Shown here in pieces: positions 46,159 to 55,904 of a DNA stretch of 64,000 bases. Both the position numbers and the translations under genes were made by a program. The notes beneath the pieces are model-generated. The model made no database searches and was not told where the DNA came from. It worked only from the letters and a program-made list of their open reading frames with translations. Positions within the stretch are counted from its first letter, which is position 1. Every line of letters starts with the position of its first letter. The DNA is from Methylobacillus caricis (GTDB lineage Bacteria > Pseudomonadota > Gammaproteobacteria > Burkholderiales > Methylophilaceae), in contig NZ_JAJAVD010000004.1 of assembly GCF_020532705.1 (NCBI RefSeq), forward strand, positions 1 through 64,000, given 5' to 3'.

Positions 46159-47244
46159 CTATATCTTGACGGTATCAACCGCCACATCTGCATTCTGTCC
46201 CCGGTGACGCAGTGCATGGTCTATCAGTACCAATGCCATCATGGCCTCTACGATAGGCGTCGCACGTACCCCTACACAAGGATCATGGCGGCCGGTAGTC
46301 TGCATCTCAAGCGCGGCACCTTGCTTGTCTATAGAATGACGCAGCTGTGGAATACTGGAAGTCGGCTTGAATGCAACATGTGCAACCAAGTCCTGCCCGC
46401 TGGAAATACCCCCCAGCACGCCACCCGCATGATTGCTGGCAAAACCATCTGGCGCCAGCTCATCGCTATGCAACGATCCCCGTTGGGCCACACTGGCAAA
46501 CCCATCGCCGATCTCCACCCCTTTAGCCGCATTGATACCCATCATGGCATAGGCAATATCGGCATCCAGCCTGTCATAAACCGGCTCACCCCAACCAACA
46601 GGCACGCCCTGGGCTACGACAGTAATGCGCGCCCCGACGGAATCACGCTCATTGCGGATTTTGTCGAGGTAAGCCTCAAGCTTAGGCACGATATCGTTAT
46701 CCGCAGCGAAAAATACATTCTCGCGTACGGCATCCCATGAGCGGAATGGAATCGCAATCTCGCCCAATTGGCTCATATAGCCACGAATATTTACGCCATA
46801 GCGCTCCTTGAGCCATTTTTTGGCAATGGCACCAGCGGCCACGCGCACTGCGGTTTCCCGTGCGCTGGAACGCCCCCCGCCACGATAGTCGCGTATGCCG
46901 TATTTCTGCCAGTAGGTGTAATCCGCATGCCCGGGACGGAAAGTCTCGGCTATCTTGCCGTAATCCTGGCTGCGCTGATCCTGATTGCGGATCAGCAGGC
47001 CTATTGGCGTGCCAGTGGTTCTGCCCTCAAACACGCCTGAGAGGATTTCTACCGTATCCGGCTCCTTGCGCTGGGTCACATGACGTGAAGTACCCGGCTT
47101 GCGCCTGTCCAGCTCCTGCTGAATATCCTCAACGGATAGCTCCAGTCCCGGCGGACATCCGTCGATCACCCCGCCTATGGCCGGGCCGTGGGATTCGCCA
47201 AATGAAGTCAACGTAAACAGGGTACCTATGGTATTGCCGGACAT
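46159..47244 (-). CDS. aroC: Chorismate synthase
   Basis: FMN-dependent elimination that turns EPSP into chorismate, last step of the shikimate pathway. [20 protein letters not shown] and [17 protein letters not shown] are the family signatures binding FMN and substrate; a third, [17 protein letters not shown], is near the C-terminus. 361 aa. AAGAGA precedes ATG 47244. Own terminator follows. Confidence 0.97.
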   Translation of the reverse strand: MSGNTIGTLFTLTSFGESHGPAIGGVIDGCPPGLELSVEDIQQELDRRKPGTSRHVTQRKEPDTVEILSGVFEGRTTGTPIGLLIRNQDQRSQDYGKIAETFRPGHADYTYWQKYGIRDYRGGGRSSARETAVRVAAGAIAKKWLKERYGVNIRGYMSQLGEIAIPFRSWDAVRENVFFAADNDIVPKLEAYLDKIRNERDSVGARITVVAQGVPVGWGEPVYDRLDADIAYAMMGINAAKGVEIGDGFASVAQRGSLHSDELAPDGFASNHAGGVLGGISSGQDLVAHVAFKPTSSIPQLRHSIDKQGAALEMQTTGRHDPCVGVRATPIVEAMMALVLIDHALRHRGQNADVAVDTVKI

Positions 47245-47362
47245 GGGCCGTCTCTTTTAATCAATATTGTTCGGAAGTAATGCGCGAGTTTAACATATCT
47301 GTTTTGCGAATTTTGCCAGCAATGGCCTTGCAGAACAGCCATAGACGACTCTTACAGTATAA

Positions 47363-47896
47363 TCACGCTATGCTTTTCCAGGCTCCTGGCTCTATCCCAT
47401 CCAGGGTATGCGCTCCCACAGCGTAGCGAATCAAGCGGAGGGTAGGAAAGCCAATATTGGCTGTCATCCTGCGTACCTGGCGGTTCTTGCCTTCACTGAT
47501 CTGCATTTCCAGCCATGTAACAGGAATTGCCTTGCGTTCACGGATCGGAGGGTGGCGTGGCCATAATCCGGCAGGCTCATCCATTCGCCTTACCTTGGCC
47601 GGACGGGTGACAAAGTCGCCCAGATCCACTCCTTGCCTCAATGGCTGCAAGTCAGCATCAGTAGGATCTCCCTCAACCTGTACCCAATAGGTTTTGAATT
47701 CTTTGTGCCTGGGATGCGATATACGGTGTTGTAGCACGCCATCATCGGTTAAAATGAGCAGACCTTCACTGTCAGTATCCAGCCTCCCTGCAGCATAGAC
47801 TTCGGGGACGGCAATATAATCCTTTAACGTCTCGTGTTTTTCATGTGGGCTGAACTGACAGATTACACCATAGGGTTTGTTGAATAAAATCAGCAT
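47363..47896 (-). CDS. rluE: 23S rRNA pseudouridine synthase RluE
   Basis: A 177-aa RsuA-family enzyme; it lacks the N-terminal S4 domain, as RluE does. The catalytic Asp is in AGRLDTDSEGLLILTDDG (about 37-54) and the C-terminal GKNRQVRRM motif is present. RluE modifies U2457 near the peptidyl transferase centre. Start ATG 47896, with AGAGATC upstream; the frame is open to 47911. Divergent from icd. Confidence 0.92.
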   Translation of the reverse strand: MLILFNKPYGVICQFSPHEKHETLKDYIAVPEVYAAGRLDTDSEGLLILTDDGVLQHRISHPRHKEFKTYWVQVEGDPTDADLQPLRQGVDLGDFVTRPAKVRRMDEPAGLWPRHPPIRERKAIPVTWLEMQISEGKNRQVRRMTANIGFPTLRLIRYAVGAHTLDGIEPGAWKSIA

Positions 47897-47957
47897 CTTG
47901 ATCTCTTGCAATAATTACGCCTGTTAACTCTATAGCGTTTGAATAGGATTGTTTTGA

Positions 47958-49196
47958 ATGTCTACGAAAATTAATGTGCCAGCGCATGGCGAGAAAATCA
48001 CCGTCAACGCCGACAATACGCTCAATGTACCCAACAACCCGATTATCCCATTTATCGAGGGTGACGGCATCGGCGTGGATATTACTCCACCAATGCAACA
48101 TGTAGTGGATAGCGCTGTTGCCAAGGCGTATGGCGGCCAGCGTGCCATTGCATGGATGGAAGTATATGCTGGCGAAAAATCAGTCAAAGCATATGGTGAT
48201 AACACTTGGCTGCCAGATGAAACCCTAAAGGCTGTCAAGGATTATGTCATTTCCATCAAGGGCCCACTGACCACCCCTGTCGGGGGCGGCATACGCTCAC
48301 TGAACGTTACATTACGCCAGGAACTGGACCTCTACGTCTGCCTGCGCCCTATCCAGTACTTCCAAGGCGTGCCAAGCCCAGTCAAGCATCCGGAAAAAAC
48401 CGATATGGTCATTTTCCGCGAAAATACTGAAGACATTTATGCCGGTATCGAATGGGCGGCCGGCACTGACGAAGTGAAAAAGGTCATCGGCTTTCTGAGC
48501 GACATGGGTGTACGCAAGAAAATCCGTTTCCCTGAAACGTCTGCCATCGGCATCAAGCCGGTATCTGTGGACGGCAGCAAGCGTCTTGTACGCAAGGCTA
48601 TCCAGTACGCCATAGATAACAACCGCAAGTCCGTGACGATAGCCCACAAGGGCAATATCATGAAGTTCACCGAAGGCGGCTTCAAGACCTGGGGATATGA
48701 AGTTGCCAAGGAAGAGTTTGGTGCTGTAGAAATTGATGGCGGACCATGGTGCAAGCTGCCTAATGGCATCATCATCAAGGATTGTATCGCCGATGCATTC
48801 CTGCAGGAAATCTTGCTGCATCCAGCGGATTACGATGTGGTAGCTACACTTAACCTCAATGGCGATTATATTTCCGATGCGCTGGCGGCCCAGGTCGGCG
48901 GTATCGGCATTGCTCCTGGTGCCAATATCTCGGATACCGTTGCCATGTTTGAAGCTACCCATGGCACGGCGCCCAAGATTGCCGGCAAGGATATTGCCAA
49001 TCCCAGCTCGCTGATTCTTTCAGCCGAAATGATGTTGCGTCACTTGGGATGGACTGAAGCAGCTGACTTGGTGCTCAAGGGTGTTGCCAGCGCAATCCAG
49101 GCAAAACGTGTGACCCATGACTTCTCATCGCAAATGGAAGGGGCTACCCAAGTGGGCAGTGCCGAGTTCGGCGCGGAAATTGTCAAACACATGTAA
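47958..49196 (+). CDS. icd: NADP-dependent isocitrate dehydrogenase
   Basis: Oxidative decarboxylation of isocitrate to 2-oxoglutarate with NADPH. 412 aa, E. coli Icd-like. Substrate loop [20 protein letters not shown], the regulatory/substrate Ser region and [25 protein letters not shown] are conserved. Upstream TATAGC (47931-47936) with TTGCAA 19 nt before it is a weak promoter. In obligate methylotrophs with an incomplete TCA cycle this enzyme serves mainly glutamate synthesis. Terminator follows. Confidence 0.96.
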   Translation: MSTKINVPAHGEKITVNADNTLNVPNNPIIPFIEGDGIGVDITPPMQHVVDSAVAKAYGGQRAIAWMEVYAGEKSVKAYGDNTWLPDETLKAVKDYVISIKGPLTTPVGGGIRSLNVTLRQELDLYVCLRPIQYFQGVPSPVKHPEKTDMVIFRENTEDIYAGIEWAAGTDEVKKVIGFLSDMGVRKKIRFPETSAIGIKPVSVDGSKRLVRKAIQYAIDNNRKSVTIAHKGNIMKFTEGGFKTWGYEVAKEEFGAVEIDGGPWCKLPNGIIIKDCIADAFLQEILLHPADYDVVATLNLNGDYISDALAAQVGGIGIAPGANISDTVAMFEATHGTAPKIAGKDIANPSSLILSAEMMLRHLGWTEAADLVLKGVASAIQAKRVTHDFSSQMEGATQVGSAEFGAEIVKHM

Positions 49197-49215
49197 CCCC
49201 CTCAACCGAGGACCA

Positions 49216-49255
49216 AAAATAAAAAAGGCCGGATTTCTCCGGCCTTTTTTATTTT
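49216..49255. terminator. Bidirectional terminator between icd and csp
   Basis: A 13-bp stem AAAAAAGGCCGGA (49221-49233) / 49238-49250, plus AAAAT/ATTTT outside, with T-runs on both strands. Confidence 0.92.
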
Positions 49256-49285
49256 GAAGACTATATAGTCATCAGTGAGCCAAGC

Positions 49286-49489
49286 TTAGGCCTTCTGGAT
49301 ATTAGAAGCCTGCTTGCCCTTTGGGCCTTCGGTAACATCAAATGATACGCGTTGACCTTCCTTCAGACTCTTGTAGCCAGCTTCTACAATTGCGGAGAAG
49401 TGTGCGAACAAATCGTCGCCACCATCGTCCGGGGTAATGAAACCAAAACCTTTGGAATCATTAAACCACTTTACGGTACCTGTTGCCAT
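49286..49489 (-). CDS. cspA: Cold-shock domain protein (CspA family)
   Basis: A 67-aa OB-fold RNA chaperone. RNP1 [11 protein letters not shown] and RNP2 LFAHFSAI motifs are intact. Starts [17 protein letters not shown], with AAGGAAG upstream. A long leader with a hairpin (49518-49531) is consistent with post-transcriptional temperature control, though other csp genes are constitutive. Which paralogue it is cannot be told. Confidence 0.95.
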   Translation of the reverse strand: MATGTVKWFNDSKGFGFITPDDGGDDLFAHFSAIVEAGYKSLKEGQRVSFDVTEGPKGKQASNIQKA

Positions 49490-49805
49490 TTCATACTTCC
49501 TTGCTTAAAACATTCAAGGGGAGGCGACCCCAAAAGTTTGTACTTCAAGAATTTAAGTCGGTAGTTGCCGGCTACAATGCACTCGAATTCCAAACGCCTG
49601 AACGCGTTTTTACGTGGGTTATTCGAATAAGTCAAGCGCTTTTATAGGTTAATTTGCATTTTTACCGGATTTTCATAAAAAAACATAGAGAATAAATGCC
49701 AGCTGCGATGGATGGGTGCTTTACAAAAAAAATGCCAGCATGCATCATCAATGCCTAATTATTGATTGGATTTTGCGTGATCATGAAGGGGTCGGCTGAA
49801 TACTG
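49490..49805. other. 316-bp gap: csp leader and pilB upstream region
   Basis: The left half is the csp leader, with a GGGG/CCCC hairpin (49518-49531, loop of 6) about 30 nt before the start codon. The right half is A/T-rich with two copies of AATGCCAGC 36 bp apart (49695 and 49731). I see no open frame with a plausible start and no convincing promoter. Confidence 0.5.
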
Positions 49806-51527
49806 ATGGCTGCTGTGACTTTACCAAGCAAGTTAGGCGGACTTGCGCGCATGCTCATTCACCAAAAGCTGCTTAGCGAAGATGAGGCCATTGCACTACA
49901 ATCTGCAGCCGTCAAGCACCAGAACTCCTTTATTGCCCAACTCCTGCAGAGCAAGCGGCTTTCCCCTCTGCAAATCGCCGAAGCCGCTTCCCACGCTTTC
50001 GGCTTCCCGCTATTTGATCTGAATGCATTAAGCCAGGACTACCTTCCTGCCAAGGGCATCAATCCCCAACTGATGCGCAGCAGCCGTTCCATGGCATTGC
50101 ATAACCGCGGCAATAACATGTTTGTTGCCCTTTCAGACCCCACCAATTTGCATGCGCTGGATGATGTCCAATTCCAGACCGGGATGACACTGGTACCGAT
50201 CATTGTTGAAGATGACAAACTGGGCAAGTGGATAGACAAAATTGTCGAGGCCAGCGACACCACCCTGCAGTCCCTCTCCGATGATGATGATTTTGGACTG
50301 GAGCTGGCGTCGGAAGAAAAGAGCAATGAGCCTGATCCAGCAGCCGCTGAAATTGACGATGCCCCTATCGTCAAATATATTCATAAGATACTGATGGATG
50401 CCATTAACATGGGCGCATCAGACCTGCATTTCGAGCCTTATGAAAAATTCTTCCGTATCCGTTACCGGGTAGACGGCATATTGCGCGAAATCGCCCAACC
50501 GCCATTGGCCATCAGGGAAAAGCTGGCCTCGCGCATCAAGGTCATTTCCAACCTGGACATTTCTGAGAAACGGGTGCCACAGGATGGACGCATGAAACTG
50601 GTGCTATCCAAAACACGCACCATTGACTTCCGTGTCAGCACATTGCCCATGATCAATGGCGAGAAAATCGTCATGCGGATTCTTGATCCAAGCAGCGCCA
50701 AGCTCGGTATTGATGCCCTGGGATATGAACCCGAGCAAAAAGAAGCATTGCTGCATGCGGTCAGTCGTCCTTATGGTCTGGTGCTGGTAACGGGGCCGAC
50801 CGGTTCGGGGAAAACAGTCTCCTTGTACACCTGCCTCAACATTCTCAATGACCCTGAGGTCAATATTTCCACCGCAGAAGATCCAGCAGAGATTCCCTTG
50901 CCAGGTGTCAACCAGGTTAACGTCAATGACAAGCAGGGCCTGACATTTGCCGCAGCGCTCAAATCATTCCTGCGCCAGGATCCAGACATCATCATGATTG
51001 GTGAAATTCGAGATCTGGAAACCGCCGATATGGCGATCAAAGCTGCCTCTACCGGACATATGGTGCTTTCCACCCTGCACACCAACGATGCGCCATCAAC
51101 ACTGACACGCCTGGTGAATATGGGAGTGGCACCCTTCAACATTGCGTCGGCTGTTTCTCTCATTACTGCGCAACGGCTGGCTCGCAAGCTATGCCCGCAT
51201 TGCAAGCAGCCCGCTGATATTCCGCGAGAAGTCTTGCTGAATCTTGGCTTTCACGAAGAAGAACTGGATGGCAGCTGGCAACCCTATGAACCCAAGGAGG
51301 GCGGATGTGATCTGTGCAATGATGGCTACAAGGGCCGGGTAGGCATTTACCAGGTAATGCCGGTATCCGATGAAATGAGCCGTATCATCATGAAAAATGG
51401 CACATCGCATGACATTGCAGACCAGGCACAGAAAGAAGGAGTCAGGGATCTCAGGCAGTCTGGCCTGTTGAAGGTAAAACAAGGGCTTACCTCGATAGCA
51501 GAAATCGAAGCGGTCACTAACGAATAA
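49806..51527 (+). CDS. pilB: Type IV pilus assembly ATPase PilB
   Basis: A 573-aa extension motor. N-terminal GspE/MshEN-like domain (about 10-150) that may bind a regulator, Walker A GPTGSGKT (330-337), Walker B region DPDIIMIGEIRDLETAD, His box, and a four-cysteine zinc motif (CPHC and CDLC). It is followed after 26 bp by pilC; pilD, normally third, is missing here. Confidence 0.95.
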   Translation: MAAVTLPSKLGGLARMLIHQKLLSEDEAIALQSAAVKHQNSFIAQLLQSKRLSPLQIAEAASHAFGFPLFDLNALSQDYLPAKGINPQLMRSSRSMALHNRGNNMFVALSDPTNLHALDDVQFQTGMTLVPIIVEDDKLGKWIDKIVEASDTTLQSLSDDDDFGLELASEEKSNEPDPAAAEIDDAPIVKYIHKILMDAINMGASDLHFEPYEKFFRIRYRVDGILREIAQPPLAIREKLASRIKVISNLDISEKRVPQDGRMKLVLSKTRTIDFRVSTLPMINGEKIVMRILDPSSAKLGIDALGYEPEQKEALLHAVSRPYGLVLVTGPTGSGKTVSLYTCLNILNDPEVNISTAEDPAEIPLPGVNQVNVNDKQGLTFAAALKSFLRQDPDIIMIGEIRDLETADMAIKAASTGHMVLSTLHTNDAPSTLTRLVNMGVAPFNIASAVSLITAQRLARKLCPHCKQPADIPREVLLNLGFHEEELDGSWQPYEPKEGGCDLCNDGYKGRVGIYQVMPVSDEMSRIIMKNGTSHDIADQAQKEGVRDLRQSGLLKVKQGLTSIAEIEAVTNE

Positions 51528-51553
51528 CGCGAAAGCAATACGATAGGAAGCAC

Positions 51554-52765
51554 ATGGCTGCCAAGGAAACCAAAGAGGTCACGTACTCGTGGGAGGGTAC
51601 GGATAAAAAAGGCAAGCGCGTCAAAGGGGAGATGAAAGCGTCGGGTGAGGCTTTCGTCAAGGCCACTCTGCGTCGCCAGGGCATCAATGTTCTCAAGGTA
51701 TCAAAACAGCGCGGCTTCAAAAGCGGGGGCAAGGTTACCGACAAGGATGTCACGCTATTTACCCGCCAGCTTGCCACCATGATGAAAGCTGGCGTGCCAT
51801 TGCTTCAAGCCTTTGATATCGTGGGCAAGGGCCACAGCAATCCGGCTGTGAGCAAGTTGCTGGGCGACATCAAGGCTGACGTGGAAACCGGCAGCAGCCT
51901 GAGCCAGGCATTCCGGAAATATCCACTGTATTTCGATAACCTGTTCTGCAACTTGGTCGGTGCAGGCGAGCAGGCAGGTATCCTAGACTCCCTACTTGAC
52001 CGTTTGGCCTCGTATAAGGAAAAGATTCTCGCGATCAAGAGCAAGATCAAGTCTGCCCTCTTCTACCCGGTTTCGATTATCGTCGTGGCATTTGTCATTA
52101 CTGCGGTCATCATGATTTTCGTGATCCCTGCATTCAAGGAGCTCTTCAGCAGCTTCGGGGCCGACCTACCTGCACCAACACTGATTGTGATGTCCATTTC
52201 CGATTTCTTTGTTGAATACTGGTGGGCCATTTTCGGTTCGATAGGTGGTGGCCTGTGGTTCTTTTTCTACACATGGAAACGTTCCGAGAAAATGCAATCC
52301 ACGATGGACAGGCTGCTCCTGAAGCTTCCCTTATTTGGTGAGCTGATCCGCAAAGCCACCGTTGCCCGTTTTGCGCGCACGCTTTCCACCATGTTCGCTG
52401 CGGGCGTGCCCCTGGTTGAAGCCCTGGACTCAGTAGCAGGAGCTTCCGGTAACCGCGTTTATTTTGATGCCACCAAGAAAATCCAGAGTGAAATCAGTAC
52501 GGGTACCAGTTTAACGGTAGCGATGCAAAATGCAGAAGTGTTTCCCAACATGGTGTTGCAGATGGTAGCCATCGGCGAGGAGTCCGGTGCATTGGACTCT
52601 ATGCTGTCTAAGGTTGCCGATTTCTATGAAGGTGAAGTGGATGACGCAGTAGAAGGATTATCCAGCCTGATGGAGCCTATCATCATGGTGGTATTGGGTA
52701 CATTGATCGGTGGCTTGGTGATTGCGATGTACCTGCCGATATTCAAGATGGGACAGGTAGTCTAG
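51554..52765 (+). CDS. pilC: Type IV pilus inner-membrane platform protein PilC
   Basis: A 403-aa protein with two repeated T2SSF domains (about 70-195 and 275-395) and about three helices. Motifs FTRQLATMMKAGVPLLQAFDIV and FARTLSTMFAAGVPLVEALDSV mark the two repeats. It couples PilB/PilT rotation to pilin insertion. Terminates just before a 9-bp hairpin and faces dsbC. Confidence 0.95.
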   Translation: MAAKETKEVTYSWEGTDKKGKRVKGEMKASGEAFVKATLRRQGINVLKVSKQRGFKSGGKVTDKDVTLFTRQLATMMKAGVPLLQAFDIVGKGHSNPAVSKLLGDIKADVETGSSLSQAFRKYPLYFDNLFCNLVGAGEQAGILDSLLDRLASYKEKILAIKSKIKSALFYPVSIIVVAFVITAVIMIFVIPAFKELFSSFGADLPAPTLIVMSISDFFVEYWWAIFGSIGGGLWFFFYTWKRSEKMQSTMDRLLLKLPLFGELIRKATVARFARTLSTMFAAGVPLVEALDSVAGASGNRVYFDATKKIQSEISTGTSLTVAMQNAEVFPNMVLQMVAIGEESGALDSMLSKVADFYEGEVDDAVEGLSSLMEPIIMVVLGTLIGGLVIAMYLPIFKMGQVV

Positions 52766-52767
52766 TT

Positions 52768-52793
52768 GCAAGCTCACACGATATTGAGCTTGC
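52768..52793. terminator. Hairpin between pilC and dsbC, possible terminator
   Basis: Perfect 9-bp stem GCAAGCTCA (52768-52776) / TGAGCTTGC (52785-52793), 8-nt loop. T-runs are poor on both strands, so efficiency is doubtful. Confidence 0.5.
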
Positions 52794-52798
52794 AGTAA

Positions 52799-53533
52799 TT
52801 ATTTCTTGGCACTTGCCGCACCGGCCATGGCTTTTTCAATATCCTTGGCCGGATAGGCGCCCAGCATGCGTTTGCCATCAGCAAATATCAAGGTGGGGGT
52901 GCTGGTTACATTCATTTTCTTGCCAAGTTCGGCAATTTTCTCTATGGGTGTATCGCAGGTACCTTGCGCCTTGGGGAGCTGTCCATTCAATACCCAATCC
53001 TGCCAAGCCTTGGAACGGTCAGGGGCACACCAGATAGCCCTGGATTTGTTACCCGCATCAGGATGCAGTTGTTCCAGTGGAAAGAGGAATGTATAGATGG
53101 TCACATCCGTGATACTGGTCAGCTCTTTCTGCTCCAGCCGCTTGCAGTAGGGACAGTCGGGATCTGAAAATACGACCAGCTTCTTGCTGCCATTACCCTT
53201 GACCACCTTGATTGCCTGATCCAGTGGCAATGCGGAGAAATCAACACGGGTCAGCTCATCCAGCCGCTCGCCAGTAATGTCCCGTTTGGTTTTAGGTTCC
53301 ACCAGCCGGCCTTCGGCAATCAGGAAGCTGAATTTGTCGTCCGTATAGACAATCTGTCCATCGAGAAACACCTCATAAAGCCCGGCATAGGGTGTCTTGA
53401 CTATGCTATCCACCTTCACTTTTGGATAAGTGGCTTCAATTGTTTTTTTCAGGCTCGCCTCATCTGCACATGCACTGCTTCCCAACAGGGTAGCTACCAG
53501 CACAGCAATCCACTTCTTCGACATACTCGGCAT
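52799..53533 (-). CDS. dsbC: Thiol:disulfide isomerase DsbC
   Basis: Periplasmic disulfide isomerase/chaperone. Signal peptide (KKWIAVLVATLLGSSACA), an N-terminal dimerisation domain (about 25-85), then a thioredoxin fold with the CPYC active site (about 127-130) and the cis-Pro stretch TSTPTLIFADG. Another Cys pair (IWCAPD and GTCDT) likely forms a structural disulfide. I use ATG 53533, with GAGAAAG upstream; a TTG at 53548 is also possible. Substrates here could include LptD and the pilin, both with disulfides. Confidence 0.93.
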   Translation of the reverse strand: MPSMSKKWIAVLVATLLGSSACADEASLKKTIEATYPKVKVDSIVKTPYAGLYEVFLDGQIVYTDDKFSFLIAEGRLVEPKTKRDITGERLDELTRVDFSALPLDQAIKVVKGNGSKKLVVFSDPDCPYCKRLEQKELTSITDVTIYTFLFPLEQLHPDAGNKSRAIWCAPDRSKAWQDWVLNGQLPKAQGTCDTPIEKIAELGKKMNVTSTPTLIFADGKRMLGAYPAKDIEKAMAGAASAKK

Positions 53534-53549
53534 AAATATCTTTCTCAAT

Positions 53550-54722
53550 TCAAATAATAGCTTGTTGTATCAGGTGCTTCTTCAGTCCAGCATGCATATT
53601 CACCTGCTGTAATCCCCAGCTCCGCAGCTTCTTGATCCATGGCTGCTCATGCGCAAACAGGCCATGCAAGCCGTGGGTCACGACACGCATCGCCATCATA
53701 TCTCCTTTGCGCGCTCGCTCATACCGGCGCAAGGCAGCGATATCTCCGGGCATACGCACCGGATTTGGCGCCCCTAGGGCACTGGCAAGGGCCACAATAT
53801 CCCGAAATCCCAAATTGACCCCCTGTCCGGCCAGCGGATGTATCTGGTGCGCAGCATCCCCCACCAAGACCAAACCTGGCTTGACCAGTGCCGCAGGGGT
53901 TTGCAGCAGGAGCGGAAAAGCGGCAGGAGCAGTAATCAGGCGAAAATCTCCCAGTTGGTGCTGGCCGGCAGCGGCGACCTCCTGTGCAAAAGCCACGGCA
54001 TCCATTTGCATCAACTGCTCAGCCTTGGCATTGGGAGCAGACCACACCATGGAAATTCGCTTACCCGGAAGCGGAAGCCAGGCCAGTATCTCCTCGTCCA
54101 GAAACCATTGCCGCGCGCGAAACTGATGAGATTGCTGGCATTCAAAATTAGCAACCACCCCTTGCTGCGCATAGTCGTGTCGCTGGCTTGTGATATCTGC
54201 CTGATGACGCAGCCATGATCCGCCGCCGTCAGCAGCCACAAATAGACTGGCATACCACTGCTTGCCAGCCGTATCCGCAAGTACTGTGCTGCCTGGATGA
54301 AACTCCACTGCCTCACACTCAATACCGGAAAAACGCGGGACATCCAGCTCATGCAGCCGCTGATGCAAGGCATGCTGCAAACGCCCGCCTTCAACTATCA
54401 CGCCCAGATCGGGCAGGCTGGATTCATAGGCATCAAATTCCAGGGAAGCCTTTGTGCCAGCCCAGATATCCATGTTCCTGATCGGGCAGCAGCGTGCTGC
54501 ATCGAGTTTGGCCCAAACCCCCAAGCTTTGCAGCCATGCCACATTGCCAGGGCTGATGGCATAAATCCGGCTATCCCAATCCGGACTTACATCCTTGTCA
54601 GCATGACCACGATCAATCATGGCCAAACGATAGCCTTGCAGCGTTAAAGCTACAGCGCAAGCGGTGCCAACCAGGCCACCGCCCACGACAATAATGTCAA
54701 AACCTTGGTGATCAGTCGTCAC
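53550..54722 (-). CDS. Ubiquinone biosynthesis FAD-dependent hydroxylase (UbiF/UbiM-like)
   Basis: A 390-aa flavoprotein monooxygenase. FAD motif VVGGGLVGTACAVAL near the N-terminus and GDAAHQIHPLAGQGVNLGFRD (about 300-320) are the UbiH/UbiF family signatures. It acts on the quinone ring. Which position it hydroxylates is uncertain; betaproteobacteria vary in the number and order of these enzymes. Lies between dsbC and ubiH on the same strand, with 4 bp to the next gene. Confidence 0.88.
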   Translation of the reverse strand: MTTDHQGFDIIVVGGGLVGTACAVALTLQGYRLAMIDRGHADKDVSPDWDSRIYAISPGNVAWLQSLGVWAKLDAARCCPIRNMDIWAGTKASLEFDAYESSLPDLGVIVEGGRLQHALHQRLHELDVPRFSGIECEAVEFHPGSTVLADTAGKQWYASLFVAADGGGSWLRHQADITSQRHDYAQQGVVANFECQQSHQFRARQWFLDEEILAWLPLPGKRISMVWSAPNAKAEQLMQMDAVAFAQEVAAAGQHQLGDFRLITAPAAFPLLLQTPAALVKPGLVLVGDAAHQIHPLAGQGVNLGFRDIVALASALGAPNPVRMPGDIAALRRYERARKGDMMAMRVVTHGLHGLFAHEQPWIKKLRSWGLQQVNMHAGLKKHLIQQAII

Positions 54723-54725
54723 GCA

Positions 54726-55904
54726 TCATCCTTTCGGCCCAAAGCTCATTTTGCCCACCAGGCGGTTTTTCGCCAGTGGCACAACATCGAGCAAGCCCAG
54801 GCCTAATGCACGTAGCTTGCGCAGCCCAACAATATCATTGGAAAACACATTGACCAGGAAATCGGTGAATATGAGGCCGCTGCGGGTATCTGTCTTTCGA
54901 CTGGACTGATAGGCACTCAGCATGTTTTCACTTCCCCATTCGCTCGGCACCGTTTGTGCCAGCATCTGAGCCAGCTCCCAGGCATCACGCATTCCCACAT
55001 TGAACCCCTGGCCGGCAACAGGGTGCATGGTTTGCGCTGCATTACCGATGATCGCAAGATGGGGAGCCGTCACGGACTTCAGATAGGACAGGCGTAAAGG
55101 AAAACTCAGGCGTTTGCCAACGGTAAGGAACCTGCCCACCCGATCGCCAAAATGCTCATGCAAGGCACTTAGAAAAGCCTCGTCCTCCAGCTTCAGCAAT
55201 TTGGCAACCTCTTCCGCCTTGCCGGTCCAGACCAGTGAAAAATCACGATCCCCATTAGGCAACAACGCCACCGGACCTGCAGCGGTAAAACGCTCATATG
55301 CGATATTGTCGTGCGGCAGCTCGCACTGCACCTTGGCTACCAGCGCATCATGTCCATAATGCTTGGTTTCCCGTTGCAGACCTGGAATATCGCCCAGGCC
55401 GCGCCCGCCGTCGGCAAGCACGGCAAATGCAGCACTATATGCATGCTCCCGGCCTTGATGCCGATAACTGATATGAACAGCATCGGAGGCAGGATTGATG
55501 GCTGTCGCTTCAGCCCCATTGACGATGCTGATTCCAGGGAAATTCTTCATGGCGTTATCCAATGCCGCGCTCAACGCACCGTAGGACAACACGTATCCAA
55601 GCGCGGGCTGACCATGCTCATTAGCCTTGAGCAAAGTGCGGCCAAAACTGCCGCGTTGAGATACATGAATAGTATTGATCGGCGTCGCCTTGGGCTCCAG
55701 CTCCGTCCACAAACCCAGTCGTTCCAGTATCAAGCGGCTGCCATATGATAACGCCAATGCACGCTGATCCTGATGCGAGGCTCCTTGCTCACGTGCCTCA
55801 AGCAGGGTGACAGGTACACCTGCCTCCTGCAATGCCAATGCCAGCGTGGCTCCCACCGGGCCTCCACCTACAATCATGATATTGGTATCCAGCCCCTTGC
55901 TCAT
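54726..55904 (-). CDS. ubiH: 2-octaprenyl-6-methoxyphenol hydroxylase-like UbiH
   Basis: A 392-aa FAD monooxygenase. N-terminal FAD motif IVGGGPVGATLALAL, and IIGNAAQTMHPVAGQGFNVGMRD, where the Asn-Ala-Ala form matches E. coli UbiH rather than UbiF. It overlaps pepP by 4 bp, repeating the classic pepP-ubiH-ubiI order. Works at the membrane in the Ubi complex. Confidence 0.9.
   Translation of the reverse strand: MSKGLDTNIMIVGGGPVGATLALALQEAGVPVTLLEAREQGASHQDQRALALSYGSRLILERLGLWTELEPKATPINTIHVSQRGSFGRTLLKANEHGQPALGYVLSYGALSAALDNAMKNFPGISIVNGAEATAINPASDAVHISYRHQGREHAYSAAFAVLADGGRGLGDIPGLQRETKHYGHDALVAKVQCELPHDNIAYERFTAAGPVALLPNGDRDFSLVWTGKAEEVAKLLKLEDEAFLSALHEHFGDRVGRFLTVGKRLSFPLRLSYLKSVTAPHLAIIGNAAQTMHPVAGQGFNVGMRDAWELAQMLAQTVPSEWGSENMLSAYQSSRKTDTRSGLIFTDFLVNVFSNDIVGLRKLRALGLGLLDVVPLAKNRLVGKMSFGPKG

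Noticed and set aside
49695-49739. Two copies of AATGCCAGC upstream of pilB
   Set aside because: Nine-base repeat in A/T-rich DNA; too short to support a regulatory claim.
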